NCBI GenBank assembly: GCA_016719135.1
Contig: JADKAV010000001.1
Coordinates: 248,001-312,000, forward strand
Direction: 5' to 3'
DNA length: 64,000 nucleotides
Source of the DNA: Micrococcales bacterium
GTDB lineage: Bacteria > Actinomycetota > Actinomycetes > S36-B12 > UBA10799
Each line of letters opens with the position of its first letter. Position 1 is the first letter of the stretch. Below are positions 43,874 through 54,768 of this stretch, piece after piece. The translations under genes were made by a program, and so were the position numbers. The notes beneath the pieces were generated by a model, which saw only the letters and a program-made list of their open reading frames with translations, made no database searches and was not told the origin of the DNA.

Positions 43874-44518
43874 TTATCCGCCGTTGCCGGGCTTTGGCTC
43901 AGTGACGTTCACCTTCGTCGAGGACTTCGGGGCCTGCGGCTTAGGGCTCTTCAACGGCTTGGTCGGATCCAGCCAGTTCTGAATGGTGGGGGCCACCAGT
44001 TTCACCAGGTCATCCTCGGGCATCGACGCGATCGGTTCGAGCCGGATGATGTAGCGGGTGGAGGCGATCCCCAACAGGTAGGACACGATCAGGTTCACGC
44101 GCAGTCGGGCATCGGGAACTCCCAGCGTGCGCACCAGCCGGTCGACGATCGAGCGCTCGATGAAGTCCTGCATGCTTTTTGCGGCTTTGGTCGCGGAGGC
44201 ACCGGCCTGGAACAGCGCGATGAAGTCGTTGCGGCTGTCCTCATCGGCCAGCAGGTCCAGCGTCGCCCGGGTGAGCCGCTCCCCCATCCCGTCGAGTCCG
44301 GGAGCGACGAGCTCGGGGACGGCGCTGGCAGGGTCGAACGGTAGCCGCATCGCTGCGGCGAACAGCGATTCCTTGGAGTTCCAGTACCGATTGACGACCT
44401 CAGGTGCGACCCCTGCCGCGGCGGCAACGCCCTTGACCGAGGTCCGCACGTAACCCCGCGCGTGGAAAGCCGCACGAGCCGCATCCAGCACAGCATCGCG
44501 CACATCATCAGTACCCAT
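43874..44518 (-). CDS. TetR-family transcriptional regulator
   Basis: A 214-residue regulator. The N-terminal helix-turn-helix (about residues 8-50) reads VLDAARAAFHARGYVRTSVK, GVAAAAGVAPEVVNRYWNSK and ESLFAAAM. The ligand domain is helical, and a lysine/proline-rich tail (KPLKSPKPQAPKSSTKV) closes the chain. ATG 44518 is chosen; a 15-residue upstream extension lacks a ribosome-binding site. It lies 34 bases upstream of the proline dehydrogenase gene, so the two are likely co-transcribed and the regulator may control them. Effector unknown. Confidence 0.87.
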   Translation of the reverse strand: MGTDDVRDAVLDAARAAFHARGYVRTSVKGVAAAAGVAPEVVNRYWNSKESLFAAAMRLPFDPASAVPELVAPGLDGMGERLTRATLDLLADEDSRNDFIALFQAGASATKAAKSMQDFIERSIVDRLVRTLGVPDARLRVNLIVSYLLGIASTRYIIRLEPIASMPEDDLVKLVAPTIQNWLDPTKPLKSPKPQAPKSSTKVNVTEPKPGNGG

Positions 44519-44589
44519 GGCCAATAGCCTATGCGCCGTTGCGTCCGGCTTCGAACACCTCACCGTCGGGCCGAGGATTGCGGCTGCCG

Positions 44590-45396
44590 CTACGGGACTT
44601 CCAGGTGAAGGCGCGCGAAGGCCAGTGCCTCCACCAGGTCACGCTCGCGCTCGGTGCGGTTGGCCGCTTTTCGGGTGCTGACCTCCACCACCACAACGCC
44701 GTCGAAACCGGATCCCGCGACGTCCTCGAGCAGGTCGCCGCACGGCTGATTGCCACGTCCGGGGATCAGGTGCTCGTCACGATTGCTGCCACTGCCGTCG
44801 GCGAGGTGGATGTGCGTCAGCGAATCACCCAGATCCTTGGCCATACGCTGAGCGTCGACCCCGCTGACCGCGGTGTGGGACAGGTCCAAGGTGGTGTGCG
44901 GATAGTCCTCGTCCCGGATATCCCAGCCAGGTGAGTAGGCGGCCAGTTCCCGGCCACCGGCGCGCCACGGGTACATGTTCTCCACGGCGAAGCGGATGTC
45001 GGTCTCGTCCTGCATGCGATGAAGTCCGCGGATGAAATCCCGGGCGTAGTCGCGCTGCCAGCGGAAGGGCGGGTGCACGACCACCGTGCTGGCGCCCAGC
45101 GTCTCGGCGGCCGCGCGCGCCCGCACGAGTTTGGCCCACGGGTCGGTGCCCCAGACTCTCTGGGTGATCAGCAAACAGGGTGCGTGGATGGCCAGAATCG
45201 GCGTCGAATAATGGTCGGACAGCCGTCGCAGCGCCTCTGGATCCTGCGAAACGGTGTCATTCATGACCATGACCTCGACCCCGTCGTACCCGAGCCTGGA
45301 GGCCATTTCGAACGCGGCGGCCGTGGACTCCGGGTACACCGACGCGCTGGACAGCGCAACCCGGACCTTCGGGTTGCCCGCGCTGCCTGTGCTCAC
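44590..45396 (-). CDS. Sugar phosphate isomerase/epimerase-like TIM-barrel protein
   Basis: A 268-residue AP-endonuclease-2/xylose-isomerase-like barrel. KVRVALSSASVYPESTAAAF opens it; metal-binding positions appear in IHAPCLLITQ, VVVHPPFRWQ, FAVENMYPWRAGG, TTLDLSHTAVSG, HIHLADGSGSNRDEHLIPGR and VVVEVSTRKA. It corresponds by position to mycobacterial Rv0498. The substrate is unknown. The GTG start has GGAG three bases before it. It lies just downstream of the Ppx gene on the same strand and probably shares its transcript. Confidence 0.82.
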   Translation of the reverse strand: MSTGSAGNPKVRVALSSASVYPESTAAAFEMASRLGYDGVEVMVMNDTVSQDPEALRRLSDHYSTPILAIHAPCLLITQRVWGTDPWAKLVRARAAAETLGASTVVVHPPFRWQRDYARDFIRGLHRMQDETDIRFAVENMYPWRAGGRELAAYSPGWDIRDEDYPHTTLDLSHTAVSGVDAQRMAKDLGDSLTHIHLADGSGSNRDEHLIPGRGNQPCGDLLEDVAGSGFDGVVVVEVSTRKAANRTERERDLVEALAFARLHLEVP

Positions 45397-45471
45397 GTCT
45401 CCAGTCTCGCAATCGGTGCGCGACGTCCCACAGGGCGGTGGGGTGGAACCGCGCGGGCCGCTCGTGCCTGG

Positions 45472-46404
45472 TCAGTTCACTGGCAGGAGGTCCAGGCGTT
45501 CGAGGATGACACCTTCGCGCAGGGCCCATGGGCAGATCGCCAACTCCGAGATCCCCAAGATGTCCATCGCCGCTTCCGCGACCACCGCACCAGCCATCAA
45601 CTGGTGGGCCCTGCCCAGCGAAACCCCGGGCAGTTCGGTGCGTTGTTGGGCCGTCATCTCCGCCAGCTTCGGCAGCCATGTGCCGAGGTCGGCACGGGTC
45701 AAGGTCCGCTTGGCGTACAGACCCTCGGAACTCGCCGGTGCGCCGGCGATCCGGGCCAGTTGCCGCAAGGTCTTGCTCGTGGCCACGGACAGTTCCGGCT
45801 GCCCGAACCGCGTCAACCTGCTGGCGACATCTGCCACCTGGGCGCGCACGTACTTGCGCAGTTCCTTGAGTTGGCGCGGTTTGGGCGGGTCGTCGGGCAA
45901 CCAGTCGCGGGTGAGCCGACCGGCGCCCAGCGGCAACGACAACGCCTCATCGGGGCTCTCGTCGGCTCCACTGGCCAGTTCCAGTGAACCCCCACCGATG
46001 TCGACCACCAGCAGCCTTCCGCTGGACCAGCCGAACCAACGGCGCACCGCCAGGAACGTGATGCGGGACTCCCGCTCACCGCTCATCAGGTCGATCTCGA
46101 CCCCCGTGCGGTCATGGACCTCCTTGAGCACCGCCTTGCCGTTGGGCGCCTCCCGGATCGCGCTGGTGGCGAACGACATGATCTCGGTGACCCCGGAGTC
46201 CTCGGCCATTTGCAGGGACTCCTGGATGAAACCGACCAGCGCGGCAGTGGCGGCATCGTCGATCGTGCCGTCCTTGAGCAGGTGTTCGGCCAGTCGCAGT
46301 TCGAGCTTGTGCGAGACCGCCGGCACCGGCGCCGCCCCCTGGTGGGCGTCCATCACGAGCAGGTGGGCAGTGTTCGAGCCGATATCCAGCACGCCGAGTC
46401 GCAT
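45472..46404 (-). CDS. Ppx/GppA-type exopolyphosphatase
   Basis: A 310-residue ASKHA-fold enzyme that hydrolyses polyphosphate or (p)ppGpp-type guanosine pentaphosphate. It starts MRLGVLDIGSNTAHLLVMDA (phosphate-1 loop), with FATSAIREAPNGKAVLKEV, DLMSGERESRITFLAV and phosphate-2 loop VVDIGGGSLELASGADE. The second domain contains SVATSKTLRQLARIAGAP and ALREGVILERLDLL. The length fits the short form (compare Rv0496). ATG 46404 is selected because the family start is MRxGVLDIGSNT. Its 5' end faces the divergent cysteine-cluster gene with a 31-base gap, so the two share a promoter region. Confidence 0.92.
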   Translation of the reverse strand: MRLGVLDIGSNTAHLLVMDAHQGAAPVPAVSHKLELRLAEHLLKDGTIDDAATAALVGFIQESLQMAEDSGVTEIMSFATSAIREAPNGKAVLKEVHDRTGVEIDLMSGERESRITFLAVRRWFGWSSGRLLVVDIGGGSLELASGADESPDEALSLPLGAGRLTRDWLPDDPPKPRQLKELRKYVRAQVADVASRLTRFGQPELSVATSKTLRQLARIAGAPASSEGLYAKRTLTRADLGTWLPKLAEMTAQQRTELPGVSLGRAHQLMAGAVVAEAAMDILGISELAICPWALREGVILERLDLLPVN

Positions 46405-46435
46405 GGCTTCAGGGTAGGGCTCGTAGTCTGGGCCG

Positions 46436-47188
46436 GTGCCAGAAGTATCCCTAGACTTCCCCAGAGAATGGCTGGAGTTCACCGACCCAGCAGACGCCGA
46501 ACGTGTCTTCCGCTGCGACCTGACCTGGTTGACCAGCCGCTGGACGTGCATCTTCGGCAACGGTTGCGGCGGAATCTCCGCGCACATGCCCGACGGCGGT
46601 TGCTGCACCCTGGGCGCGCACTTCAGCGACAAGGACGACCGCACGCGGGTGGCCGCCTGGGCGGAGAAGCTTTCGCCGGAGGACTGGCAGTACCACGACG
46701 TCGGCATTCAGGACGGGATCGTCATGAAGGATCCCGAGGGCAGCAAGCAGACCCGCGTGGTCGACGGCGCCTGTCTGTTCCTGAACCGTCCTGACTTCGA
46801 CGGTCCGACCGGGTGCGCGTTGCACGCCCTGGCCATCCGGGAGGGGGTGTCGCCGGTCGAGACGAAGCCGGACGTCTGCTGGCAGCTGCCGATCCGGCGG
46901 ACTTTCGACAACGTGGAGCGCCCGGACGGCACGCACGTGCAGATGGTGAGCATCGGCGAGTACGACCGCCGCGGCTGGGGGCCGGGCGGGCACGACCTGA
47001 ACTGGTACTGCTCGTCCAACACCGAGGCGCACGTCGCCGCCGAACCGGTCTACATCACCGAACGCGACGCGCTGGTCGAACTCATGGGCATCGCCGCCTA
47101 TGAGCAGTTGGTCGAGGTGTGCGCGGTGCGGGAGAAGAACCGCAGGCGCGGCCGGGACACCGCCCGGCATCCAGCTGATCCGCAGTAG
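46436..47188 (+). CDS. Cysteine-cluster protein (putative metal or Fe-S binding)
   Basis: A 250-residue soluble protein of a conserved actinobacterial family with no function I can name. Twelve cysteines include clusters in FRCDLTWLTSRWTCIFGNGC, MPDGGCCTLGAHFSD, GACLFLNRPDFDGPTGCALH and KPDVCWQLPIRR, with NWYCSSN near the C-terminus and CAVREKNRRR last. The pattern resembles YkgJ/DUF3109-type zinc or iron-sulfur clusters. GTG 46436 lies seven bases after TAGTCT, so it is likely leaderless. It is divergent from the Ppx gene and precedes radA on the same strand by about 140 bases. A redox or repair role is speculation. Confidence 0.7.
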   Translation: MPEVSLDFPREWLEFTDPADAERVFRCDLTWLTSRWTCIFGNGCGGISAHMPDGGCCTLGAHFSDKDDRTRVAAWAEKLSPEDWQYHDVGIQDGIVMKDPEGSKQTRVVDGACLFLNRPDFDGPTGCALHALAIREGVSPVETKPDVCWQLPIRRTFDNVERPDGTHVQMVSIGEYDRRGWGPGGHDLNWYCSSNTEAHVAAEPVYITERDALVELMGIAAYEQLVEVCAVREKNRRRGRDTARHPADPQ

Positions 47189-47328
47189 GACCTTACCTCC
47201 GACTGGACAGCACCGGCCCTCTGCAGTCGGGGCCCGCGTCTTGTTGAGGTGGACCCCAGCGGCCCACTTATCCCCACCCCGCGCGCGGCGGGGAGAACAT
47301 GTCGTACCCGCCGCTTAGTGTGGCCAGC

Positions 47329-48756
47329 ATGTCCAAGACCGAGTACCAGTGCAGCGAGTGCGGCAACCGAACAACCAAGTGGCTGGGCAAGTGCCCGGCC
47401 TGCCAGCAGTTCGGGGTACTGACTGAGGTCGCGTCCACCAAACCGAAGGCCGGCAGTAGGTCACGGGGGCCCGCTGCCAGCCCGACCCGCGCGGCCAGGC
47501 CAGTGGTCGACCTTCGATCGGAGTCGCACAAGCGCCTGGGCACCGGCGTCGGCGAGTTCGACCGGGTGCTCGGCGGCGGATTGGTGACGGGGCAGGTCGT
47601 CCTGGTGGCCGGTGAACCAGGTGTCGGCAAGTCGACGTTGTTGCTGGACGTCGGACACCGCTTCGCCGAGCGCAACGGCACCGTGCTTTATGTGTCAGGT
47701 GAGGAGTCGGCCGAGCAGATCGGACTTCGCGCCCAGCGCATTGGGGCCCTGCACCCGAATTTGCTCATCGCCGACGAGACCGAACTGGAGCAACTGCTCG
47801 CCCACGTCACAGCGGTGCGACCCCGACTGCTGATCGTGGACTCGGTGCAGACCATCGCCACCTCGTCGATCGATTCCCGCGCGGGCGGCGTCGCGCAGGT
47901 CCACGAAGTGACCCAGACGATCACCCAGTGGGCGAAGTCGCACGGCCTGCCGACCCTGCTCGTCGGGCAGTCGACCCGCGAGAACTCCGTGGCCGGCCCT
48001 CGTGCTCTCGAGCACCTCGTGGACACCGTTGTCACCTTCGAGGGCGACCGCACCTCGGCGCTGCGGATGCTGCGATCGGTGAAGAACCGCTTCGGCCCGA
48101 CCGACGAGGTGGCCTGTTTCGAGCACGACGAGCAGGGTCTGCGGGAGGTCGCGGACCCATCGTTTCTGTTCCGCAAGGTTCGGGAGGAGCCAGTAGCCGG
48201 GTCTTGCCTGACCGTCACGATGGAGGGGCGACGACCCTTGCTCGCCGAGATCCAGGGGCTCGTTTCGGTGACCGGGGCGCCGGCACCCCGGCGAGCGGCG
48301 ACCGGGCTGGAGCTGAACCGGACGACCATGCTGGTGACCGTGACCGAGAAGGCCGGCAAGTTGCAGTTGAGCAACCGCGACGTGTACGCAGCGACAGTCG
48401 GAGGCGCCAAGGTCAGCGACCCGGGCAGTGACCTTGCGGTGTGCTTGGCCATCGCGTCGGCACGTCTGGATACGCCCCTGTGGACGGACACGGTTGCGAT
48501 CGGCGAGGTGACTCTTTCCGGCGACCTACGGGTGGTACCGGGCCTGGCCAAACGCATCTCCGAAGCCGCACGACTGGGCTTCACGCGGGTGATCATCCCC
48601 GCGGACGCGGGCAATAATCCGGAGGTGGTGCGGGCAGCCGAAGGCTTGACGGTCCAGCCGATCAACCGCCTCAGCGACCTGCTTGGCACTCTGCACCGGG
48701 CTCCCGCCCTCGAGGCCGAACGACCCGACTTACACGCTGTCAACGCGCCGTTCTGA
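47329..48756 (+). CDS. radA: DNA repair protein RadA (Sms)
   Basis: Branch-migration helicase of recombinational repair, 475 residues. The N-terminal zinc finger reads CSECGNRTTKWLGKCPACQ (C8, C11, C22, C25). Walker A is GEPGVGKST (about 95-103). The RadA-specific motif is KNRFGPTDEV. The Lon-type C-terminal domain has VTVTEKAGKLQLSNRDVYAA. ATG 47329 matches the family start (SKTEYQC) and lies eight bases after TAGTGT. ATG 47299 is an in-frame alternative with GGGGAG upstream. The next gene, disA, follows after 45 bases; the pair recalls mycobacterial Rv3585-Rv3586. Confidence 0.95.
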   Translation: MSKTEYQCSECGNRTTKWLGKCPACQQFGVLTEVASTKPKAGSRSRGPAASPTRAARPVVDLRSESHKRLGTGVGEFDRVLGGGLVTGQVVLVAGEPGVGKSTLLLDVGHRFAERNGTVLYVSGEESAEQIGLRAQRIGALHPNLLIADETELEQLLAHVTAVRPRLLIVDSVQTIATSSIDSRAGGVAQVHEVTQTITQWAKSHGLPTLLVGQSTRENSVAGPRALEHLVDTVVTFEGDRTSALRMLRSVKNRFGPTDEVACFEHDEQGLREVADPSFLFRKVREEPVAGSCLTVTMEGRRPLLAEIQGLVSVTGAPAPRRAATGLELNRTTMLVTVTEKAGKLQLSNRDVYAATVGGAKVSDPGSDLAVCLAIASARLDTPLWTDTVAIGEVTLSGDLRVVPGLAKRISEAARLGFTRVIIPADAGNNPEVVRAAEGLTVQPINRLSDLLGTLHRAPALEAERPDLHAVNAPF

Positions 48757-48765
48757 CCCCGCCGG

Positions 48766-48771
48766 GCGATA
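48766..48771 (+). promoter_or_regulatory. Probable -10 element for disA
   Basis: GATAAT lies between the radA stop and the disA ribosome-binding site, giving a leader of about 25 bases with GTGAGGAG before ATG 48802. It would let disA be transcribed apart from radA. Confidence 0.4.
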
Positions 48772-48801
48772 ATGCCTGCAGACGGGGTGAGGAGAGACGG
48801 T

Positions 48802-49863
48802 ATGGACCGAGCAGCCAGGATGCGAGCTGCCCTGACACAGGTGGCTCCTGGCACCGACCTGCGGGAGGGACTCGAACGGATTCTGCGGGGCCGAACCGGC
48901 GGACTCATCGTGCTGGGCAACGACGACGTGGTCGAACAGATCTCCGGGGGCGGCTTCCGGATGGACGTCGAATTCACCTCGACCGGACTGCGGGAACTGG
49001 CCAAAATGGACGGGGCGGTGATCCTGGACCGCAACGCCAGCCGGATTGTGCGCGCGGCAGTGCAACTGGTCCCCGACCCCAGTATTCCGACTCTGGAGAC
49101 GGGCACCCGGCACCGGACCGCTGAACGTGCCGCGATCCAAACCGGCTTCCCCGTCATCAGTGTCAGCAAATCGATGGAGACGATCGCGCTGTATTACGAC
49201 GGGCAGCGCAGAGTGCTCGAAGACTCGACCACGATCCTCGGGAAGGCCAACCAGGCACTGGCCACTCTTGAGCGTTACCGGCAGCGTCTGGACGAGGTGG
49301 GCTCGACCCTGTCGGCGCTGGAGGTGGAAGACCTCGTCACCGTGCGCGATGTGCTGTTGGTGACACAGAGGTTGGAGATGGTTCGGCGCATGTCCGCGGA
49401 GATCGACGCGTTCGTCGTGGAACTGGGCGTTGATGGTCGCCTCCTGGACCTGCAACTGCGGGAGGTGGTCAGCGGAGTGGGCGCCGATCAGGTCCTGCTC
49501 ATGCGCGACTACTTGCCGGACGCCGACGACTACGCGACCACGATCCGCGATCTCGACGCATCCGACGACGCATCCCTGATGGACCTCATCTCACTGGCCA
49601 CCCGGATGGGTCTTGCCACCGATCTCGACGGCCTGGATCAACCTTTGAGCCCCCGGGGCTACCGGCTTCTGGGCCGGGTGCCGCGCCTACCCGAACCCGT
49701 GGTCGAACGGATGATCGACCACTTCGGTAGCTTGCAGAAACTGCTTGCCGCTTCCATCGACGACCTGCAGTCCGTGGACGGCGTGGGTGAGGCGCGAGCC
49801 CGCAACGTGCGCGATGCGCTGTCACGGCTGGCCGAGTCCTCGATCCTGGATCGCTACCAGTAG
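48802..49863 (+). CDS. disA: DNA integrity scanning diadenylate cyclase DisA
   Basis: Makes cyclic di-AMP and scans DNA. A 353-residue protein. DAC domain motifs are DGA (residues 70-72) in KMDGAVILDRNA and RHR (103-105) in ETGTRHRTAERAA, both required for catalysis and both present. A linker helix region follows, then the C-terminal helix-hairpin-helix region VVERMIDHFGSLQKLLAASI with DLQSVDGVGEARARNVRDAL, which binds branched DNA. ATG 48802 has GAGGAG at eight bases; an upstream ATG at 48772 overlaps a -10-like GATAAT and is less likely. Lies directly after radA. Confidence 0.94.
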   Translation: MDRAARMRAALTQVAPGTDLREGLERILRGRTGGLIVLGNDDVVEQISGGGFRMDVEFTSTGLRELAKMDGAVILDRNASRIVRAAVQLVPDPSIPTLETGTRHRTAERAAIQTGFPVISVSKSMETIALYYDGQRRVLEDSTTILGKANQALATLERYRQRLDEVGSTLSALEVEDLVTVRDVLLVTQRLEMVRRMSAEIDAFVVELGVDGRLLDLQLREVVSGVGADQVLLMRDYLPDADDYATTIRDLDASDDASLMDLISLATRMGLATDLDGLDQPLSPRGYRLLGRVPRLPEPVVERMIDHFGSLQKLLAASIDDLQSVDGVGEARARNVRDALSRLAESSILDRYQ

Positions 49864-49879
49864 CGCATTCCCGGCTCGA

Positions 49880-50503
49880 TCAGCTCAGGCTGAACGTGAC
49901 ACCTTCGCTCGTGACGTTCCCGTTCGTGGCCTCGACCTGATAGGCACCGGCCTGCGCAGGGGTCGCGTTCGCGCCACAGCCATTCGCGGTCACCGTGGTG
50001 TCCCAGGTGCCCTTCACCGCGAACGCTTCGCCGGCGGGGATCTCCTCCTCCTGCGACTCGCCTGGTTCGGTGCACGCATCCGAGGACCAGACATCGAAGC
50101 CGCCGGAAGTGACCGTGAAGTTGTTGGCGGCCGGGCCTACGTCGCGCACACAGGCCTGCGCTGCGGTGTTCGTGATCTTCATGACGAACTCGGCCGGCCC
50201 GCCCACGGGATAGCTCTGCTGAGCCGTTGTGACACTGACTGCGATGTCGCTATCGGCGCAGGGAAGTCCGGATTCGGAGATCGATGGCGAGGCCGAACCG
50301 CTCGTCGTCGGGGTCGGCGACGCGCTGAGCGTCGGCAATGGGGAGGGACTGCTGGTCGCCGCGGTCGGAGCTGAAGAACCACCCGGCGAGATCAGCCACC
50401 ACAACAGCGCCAGTACGACCAGCACACCGAGGATCACGATGATTCGCCTGCGCCAGTAGACCTTGGCCGGTTCCGGACCCACCGGATTCAGCAACGAACT
50501 CAT
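49880..50503 (-). CDS. Membrane-anchored extracytoplasmic protein, function unknown
   Basis: A 207-residue protein: short cytoplasmic N-terminus (MSSLLNPVGPEPAKVYWRRR), one transmembrane helix (IIVILGVLVVLALLWWLI), a Ser/Thr/Pro-rich linker to about residue 80, then a beta-rich domain of about 125 residues with two cysteine pairs (LPCADSDIAVSV, ACVRDVGPAA, DACTEPGES, TANGCGANAT). It resembles immunoglobulin-like or MucBP-type surface domains, similar to DUF4232-like proteins. ATG 50503 lies seven bases after TACCGT, suggesting leaderless translation. It sits between disA and mutY, on the opposite strand. Confidence 0.75.
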   Translation of the reverse strand: MSSLLNPVGPEPAKVYWRRRIIVILGVLVVLALLWWLISPGGSSAPTAATSSPSPLPTLSASPTPTTSGSASPSISESGLPCADSDIAVSVTTAQQSYPVGGPAEFVMKITNTAAQACVRDVGPAANNFTVTSGGFDVWSSDACTEPGESQEEEIPAGEAFAVKGTWDTTVTANGCGANATPAQAGAYQVEATNGNVTSEGVTFSLS

Positions 50504-50565
50504 GACAGCAACGGTAAGCAGGCCGCACATGCCCCGTTTGCCCGGGTCGGCCAAGCGGTCAGAAT

Positions 50566-51390
50566 ATGGTCATGGCGCTGCTGGATCGCATCGTGAGCGA
50601 CTGGTTCGCCGAAAACCGCCGTGACCTCCCCTGGCGCGAGAGCGACCCCTGGGGTGTGTACGTCAGCGAGATCATGCTGCAACAGACCCCGGTCAGCCGG
50701 GTCCTCCCGGCATGGCACCAATGGCGCCAACGGTGGCCGACCCCGAGCGCCCTCGCCGACGACTCCGTGGGCGAGGCGATCCGCGCCTGGGGACGTCTTG
50801 GGTATCCCCGCCGGGCCAAGCGTCTGCATGAATCGGCAGTCATTATGCGTGACCGCTTTGGCGGCGAGGTGCCTGCCGATGAGGCGGCGCTGCGCGAACT
50901 GCCGGGAGTGGGCGAGTACACAGCCGCAGCAGTCGCCGCCTTCGCGTACGGACGGGACAGCATCGTGGTGGACATCAACGTCCGGCGCTTCCTGGTGCGG
51001 ATCAAAACCGGGCGCGACCCGGCACTGACCTATTCCGCGGCTGAGCGTGCGCTCGCGAAGGACGTCGTCGAGGCGCTGGACGTACCGTCACCCCTGTGGG
51101 CGGCCGCGTCGATGGAATTCGGTGCGTTGGTGTGCACCTCACGCAACCCTGCATGTGCTGTCTGCCCACTCGCGACCATGTGCGACTGGGTGCCCGGGGA
51201 GCGCATCACCCGCACTCAGGAGTACGAGGGCACCGACCGCCAGGCGCGCGGTGCCGTTCTCGAGGTGCTGCGGTCCGGACCCGCGGACACCTTCGACTGG
51301 CACGACCAGGACCAGCTCGAGCGCGCCCTCGCCGGACTGCTCAGCGACGGACTTATCGTTCGAACTGATCGTTGGAGCCTGCCGCAGTAA
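50566..51390 (+). CDS. mutY: A/G-specific adenine glycosylase
   Basis: Removes adenine mispaired with 8-oxoguanine. A 274-residue HhH-GPD protein: catalytic-loop residues in YVSEIMLQQTPVSRVLPAW (E35), helix-hairpin-helix ELPGVGEYTAAAVAAFAYG, catalytic aspartate D136 in VVDINVRRFL (usual VDGNVxR), and the Fe-S cluster C190, C197, C200 and C206 in CTSRNPACAVCPLATMC. It lacks the full C-terminal 8-oxoG-recognition (NUDIX-like) domain, as is common in shorter actinobacterial forms. The first ATG is 50566; ATG 50572 is equally plausible. It mirrors mycobacterial mutY (Rv3589) near radA/disA and clpC. Confidence 0.92.
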   Translation: MVMALLDRIVSDWFAENRRDLPWRESDPWGVYVSEIMLQQTPVSRVLPAWHQWRQRWPTPSALADDSVGEAIRAWGRLGYPRRAKRLHESAVIMRDRFGGEVPADEAALRELPGVGEYTAAAVAAFAYGRDSIVVDINVRRFLVRIKTGRDPALTYSAAERALAKDVVEALDVPSPLWAAASMEFGALVCTSRNPACAVCPLATMCDWVPGERITRTQEYEGTDRQARGAVLEVLRSGPADTFDWHDQDQLERALAGLLSDGLIVRTDRWSLPQ

Positions 51391-51754
51391 TCAGCCCCTC
51401 GGGCTCTGCGTTGCGACCCCAGGGGGATGCCGGTCCCTCTTGCACCGAAATAGTGGAGGGTCCACCTGCAGAAACGTCGGCTGGGCCGGGTTGTGGCGTG
51501 TGGCCGGGGCCGTCCCCGCTTTCGACTTGGTGGGTCAGGAGGGACCTGGGCAGTCGAAGGCACCCGGCTCCTCGATGCCACGGGCACCGGGGATTCAGGG
51601 CGACGCACACCCCCGGGGAGGTAACGCGGCCCGGCCGATCGTGGCGCTCTGATTCGGGTGAGTCTCGGTGGCCTGGCGGCCAACTGCTGATGCGTGAAGG
51701 AAGGTCTCACCGCCTGCGCCAGGCAGGAGCAGGGCGCATCTGTGTGCTACAGGC
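51391..51754. other. Intergenic stretch after mutY
   Basis: About 360 bases with no coding frame that shows family features. The sequence is G+C-rich with short inverted segments but no recognised RNA. It ends at the 19-base-period array. Confidence 0.5.
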
Positions 51755-51861
51755 GTTGGAGATCGGTACATGCGTTGGAGATCGGTACATGCGTTGGAGA
51801 TCCGCGGGCCGCGCAACTCCAACGGCTGTGCGCTTATCCAACGGCTGTACACAACTCCAAC
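51755..51861. repeat. Inverted GTTGGA/TCCAAC array, 19-base period (copy 3)
   Basis: GTTGGA starts at 51755, 51774 and 51793; TCCAAC starts at 51818, 51837 and 51856. Steps are exactly 19 bases, with 25 between the inner pair, the same plan as at 18245-18463. Two of the forward units are identical (GTTGGAGATCGGTACATGC). It lies between the convergent mutY and clpC genes. Confidence 0.92.
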
Positions 51862-52083
51862 GCCTGCGCTCGGGGCGGGAGCCGATCGCGGGCCGTAACG
51901 CTGCGGGTTCGCTTTCCGCAACGGCGGCATCCCCGCTCGGCGCAGCAGGCGTCAACCCGAACCCACTGCCAACTCCACCCACATCCGAAGGACCGCAACT
52001 CCCCGGTCCGACTCCCCGAGTGCCGAGAAACGGGGCACCGACGAATGCAGCCCCTGCGCCGTTACCACCGCCCACAGCCAGAC
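51862..52083. other. Stretch between the repeat array and the clpC terminator
   Basis: About 220 bases of G+C-rich sequence. No credible gene; the readings that cross it are antisense to clpC or lack any recognisable domain. Confidence 0.45.
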
Positions 52084-52126
52084 ACACGAAAGGGGCCCGA
52101 CCGTAACGGCCGGGCCCTTCTCGTGT
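52084..52126 (-). terminator. Hairpin terminator of clpC
   Basis: A very strong hairpin with arms 52084-52103 and 52107-52126 (ACACGA...GGGGCCCG against CGGGCCC...TCGTGT), a 3-base loop and a few mismatches. It lies five bases past the clpC stop. Confidence 0.75.
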
Positions 52127-52131
52127 CAGTG

Positions 52132-54627
<2,496 letters not shown>

Positions 54628-54768
54628 CCGTTGACTCCCATCAGACGGTGATTACTCACTCTAGCCTCGACTTACGACAACGACGAGCGCTCTTATGGGC
54701 TTCCCCGATTCGCCCTGGGTGAACGCGGGGCCGGACAGGGGTCTCCGGGACAGTCCCGAGCAACTGCC

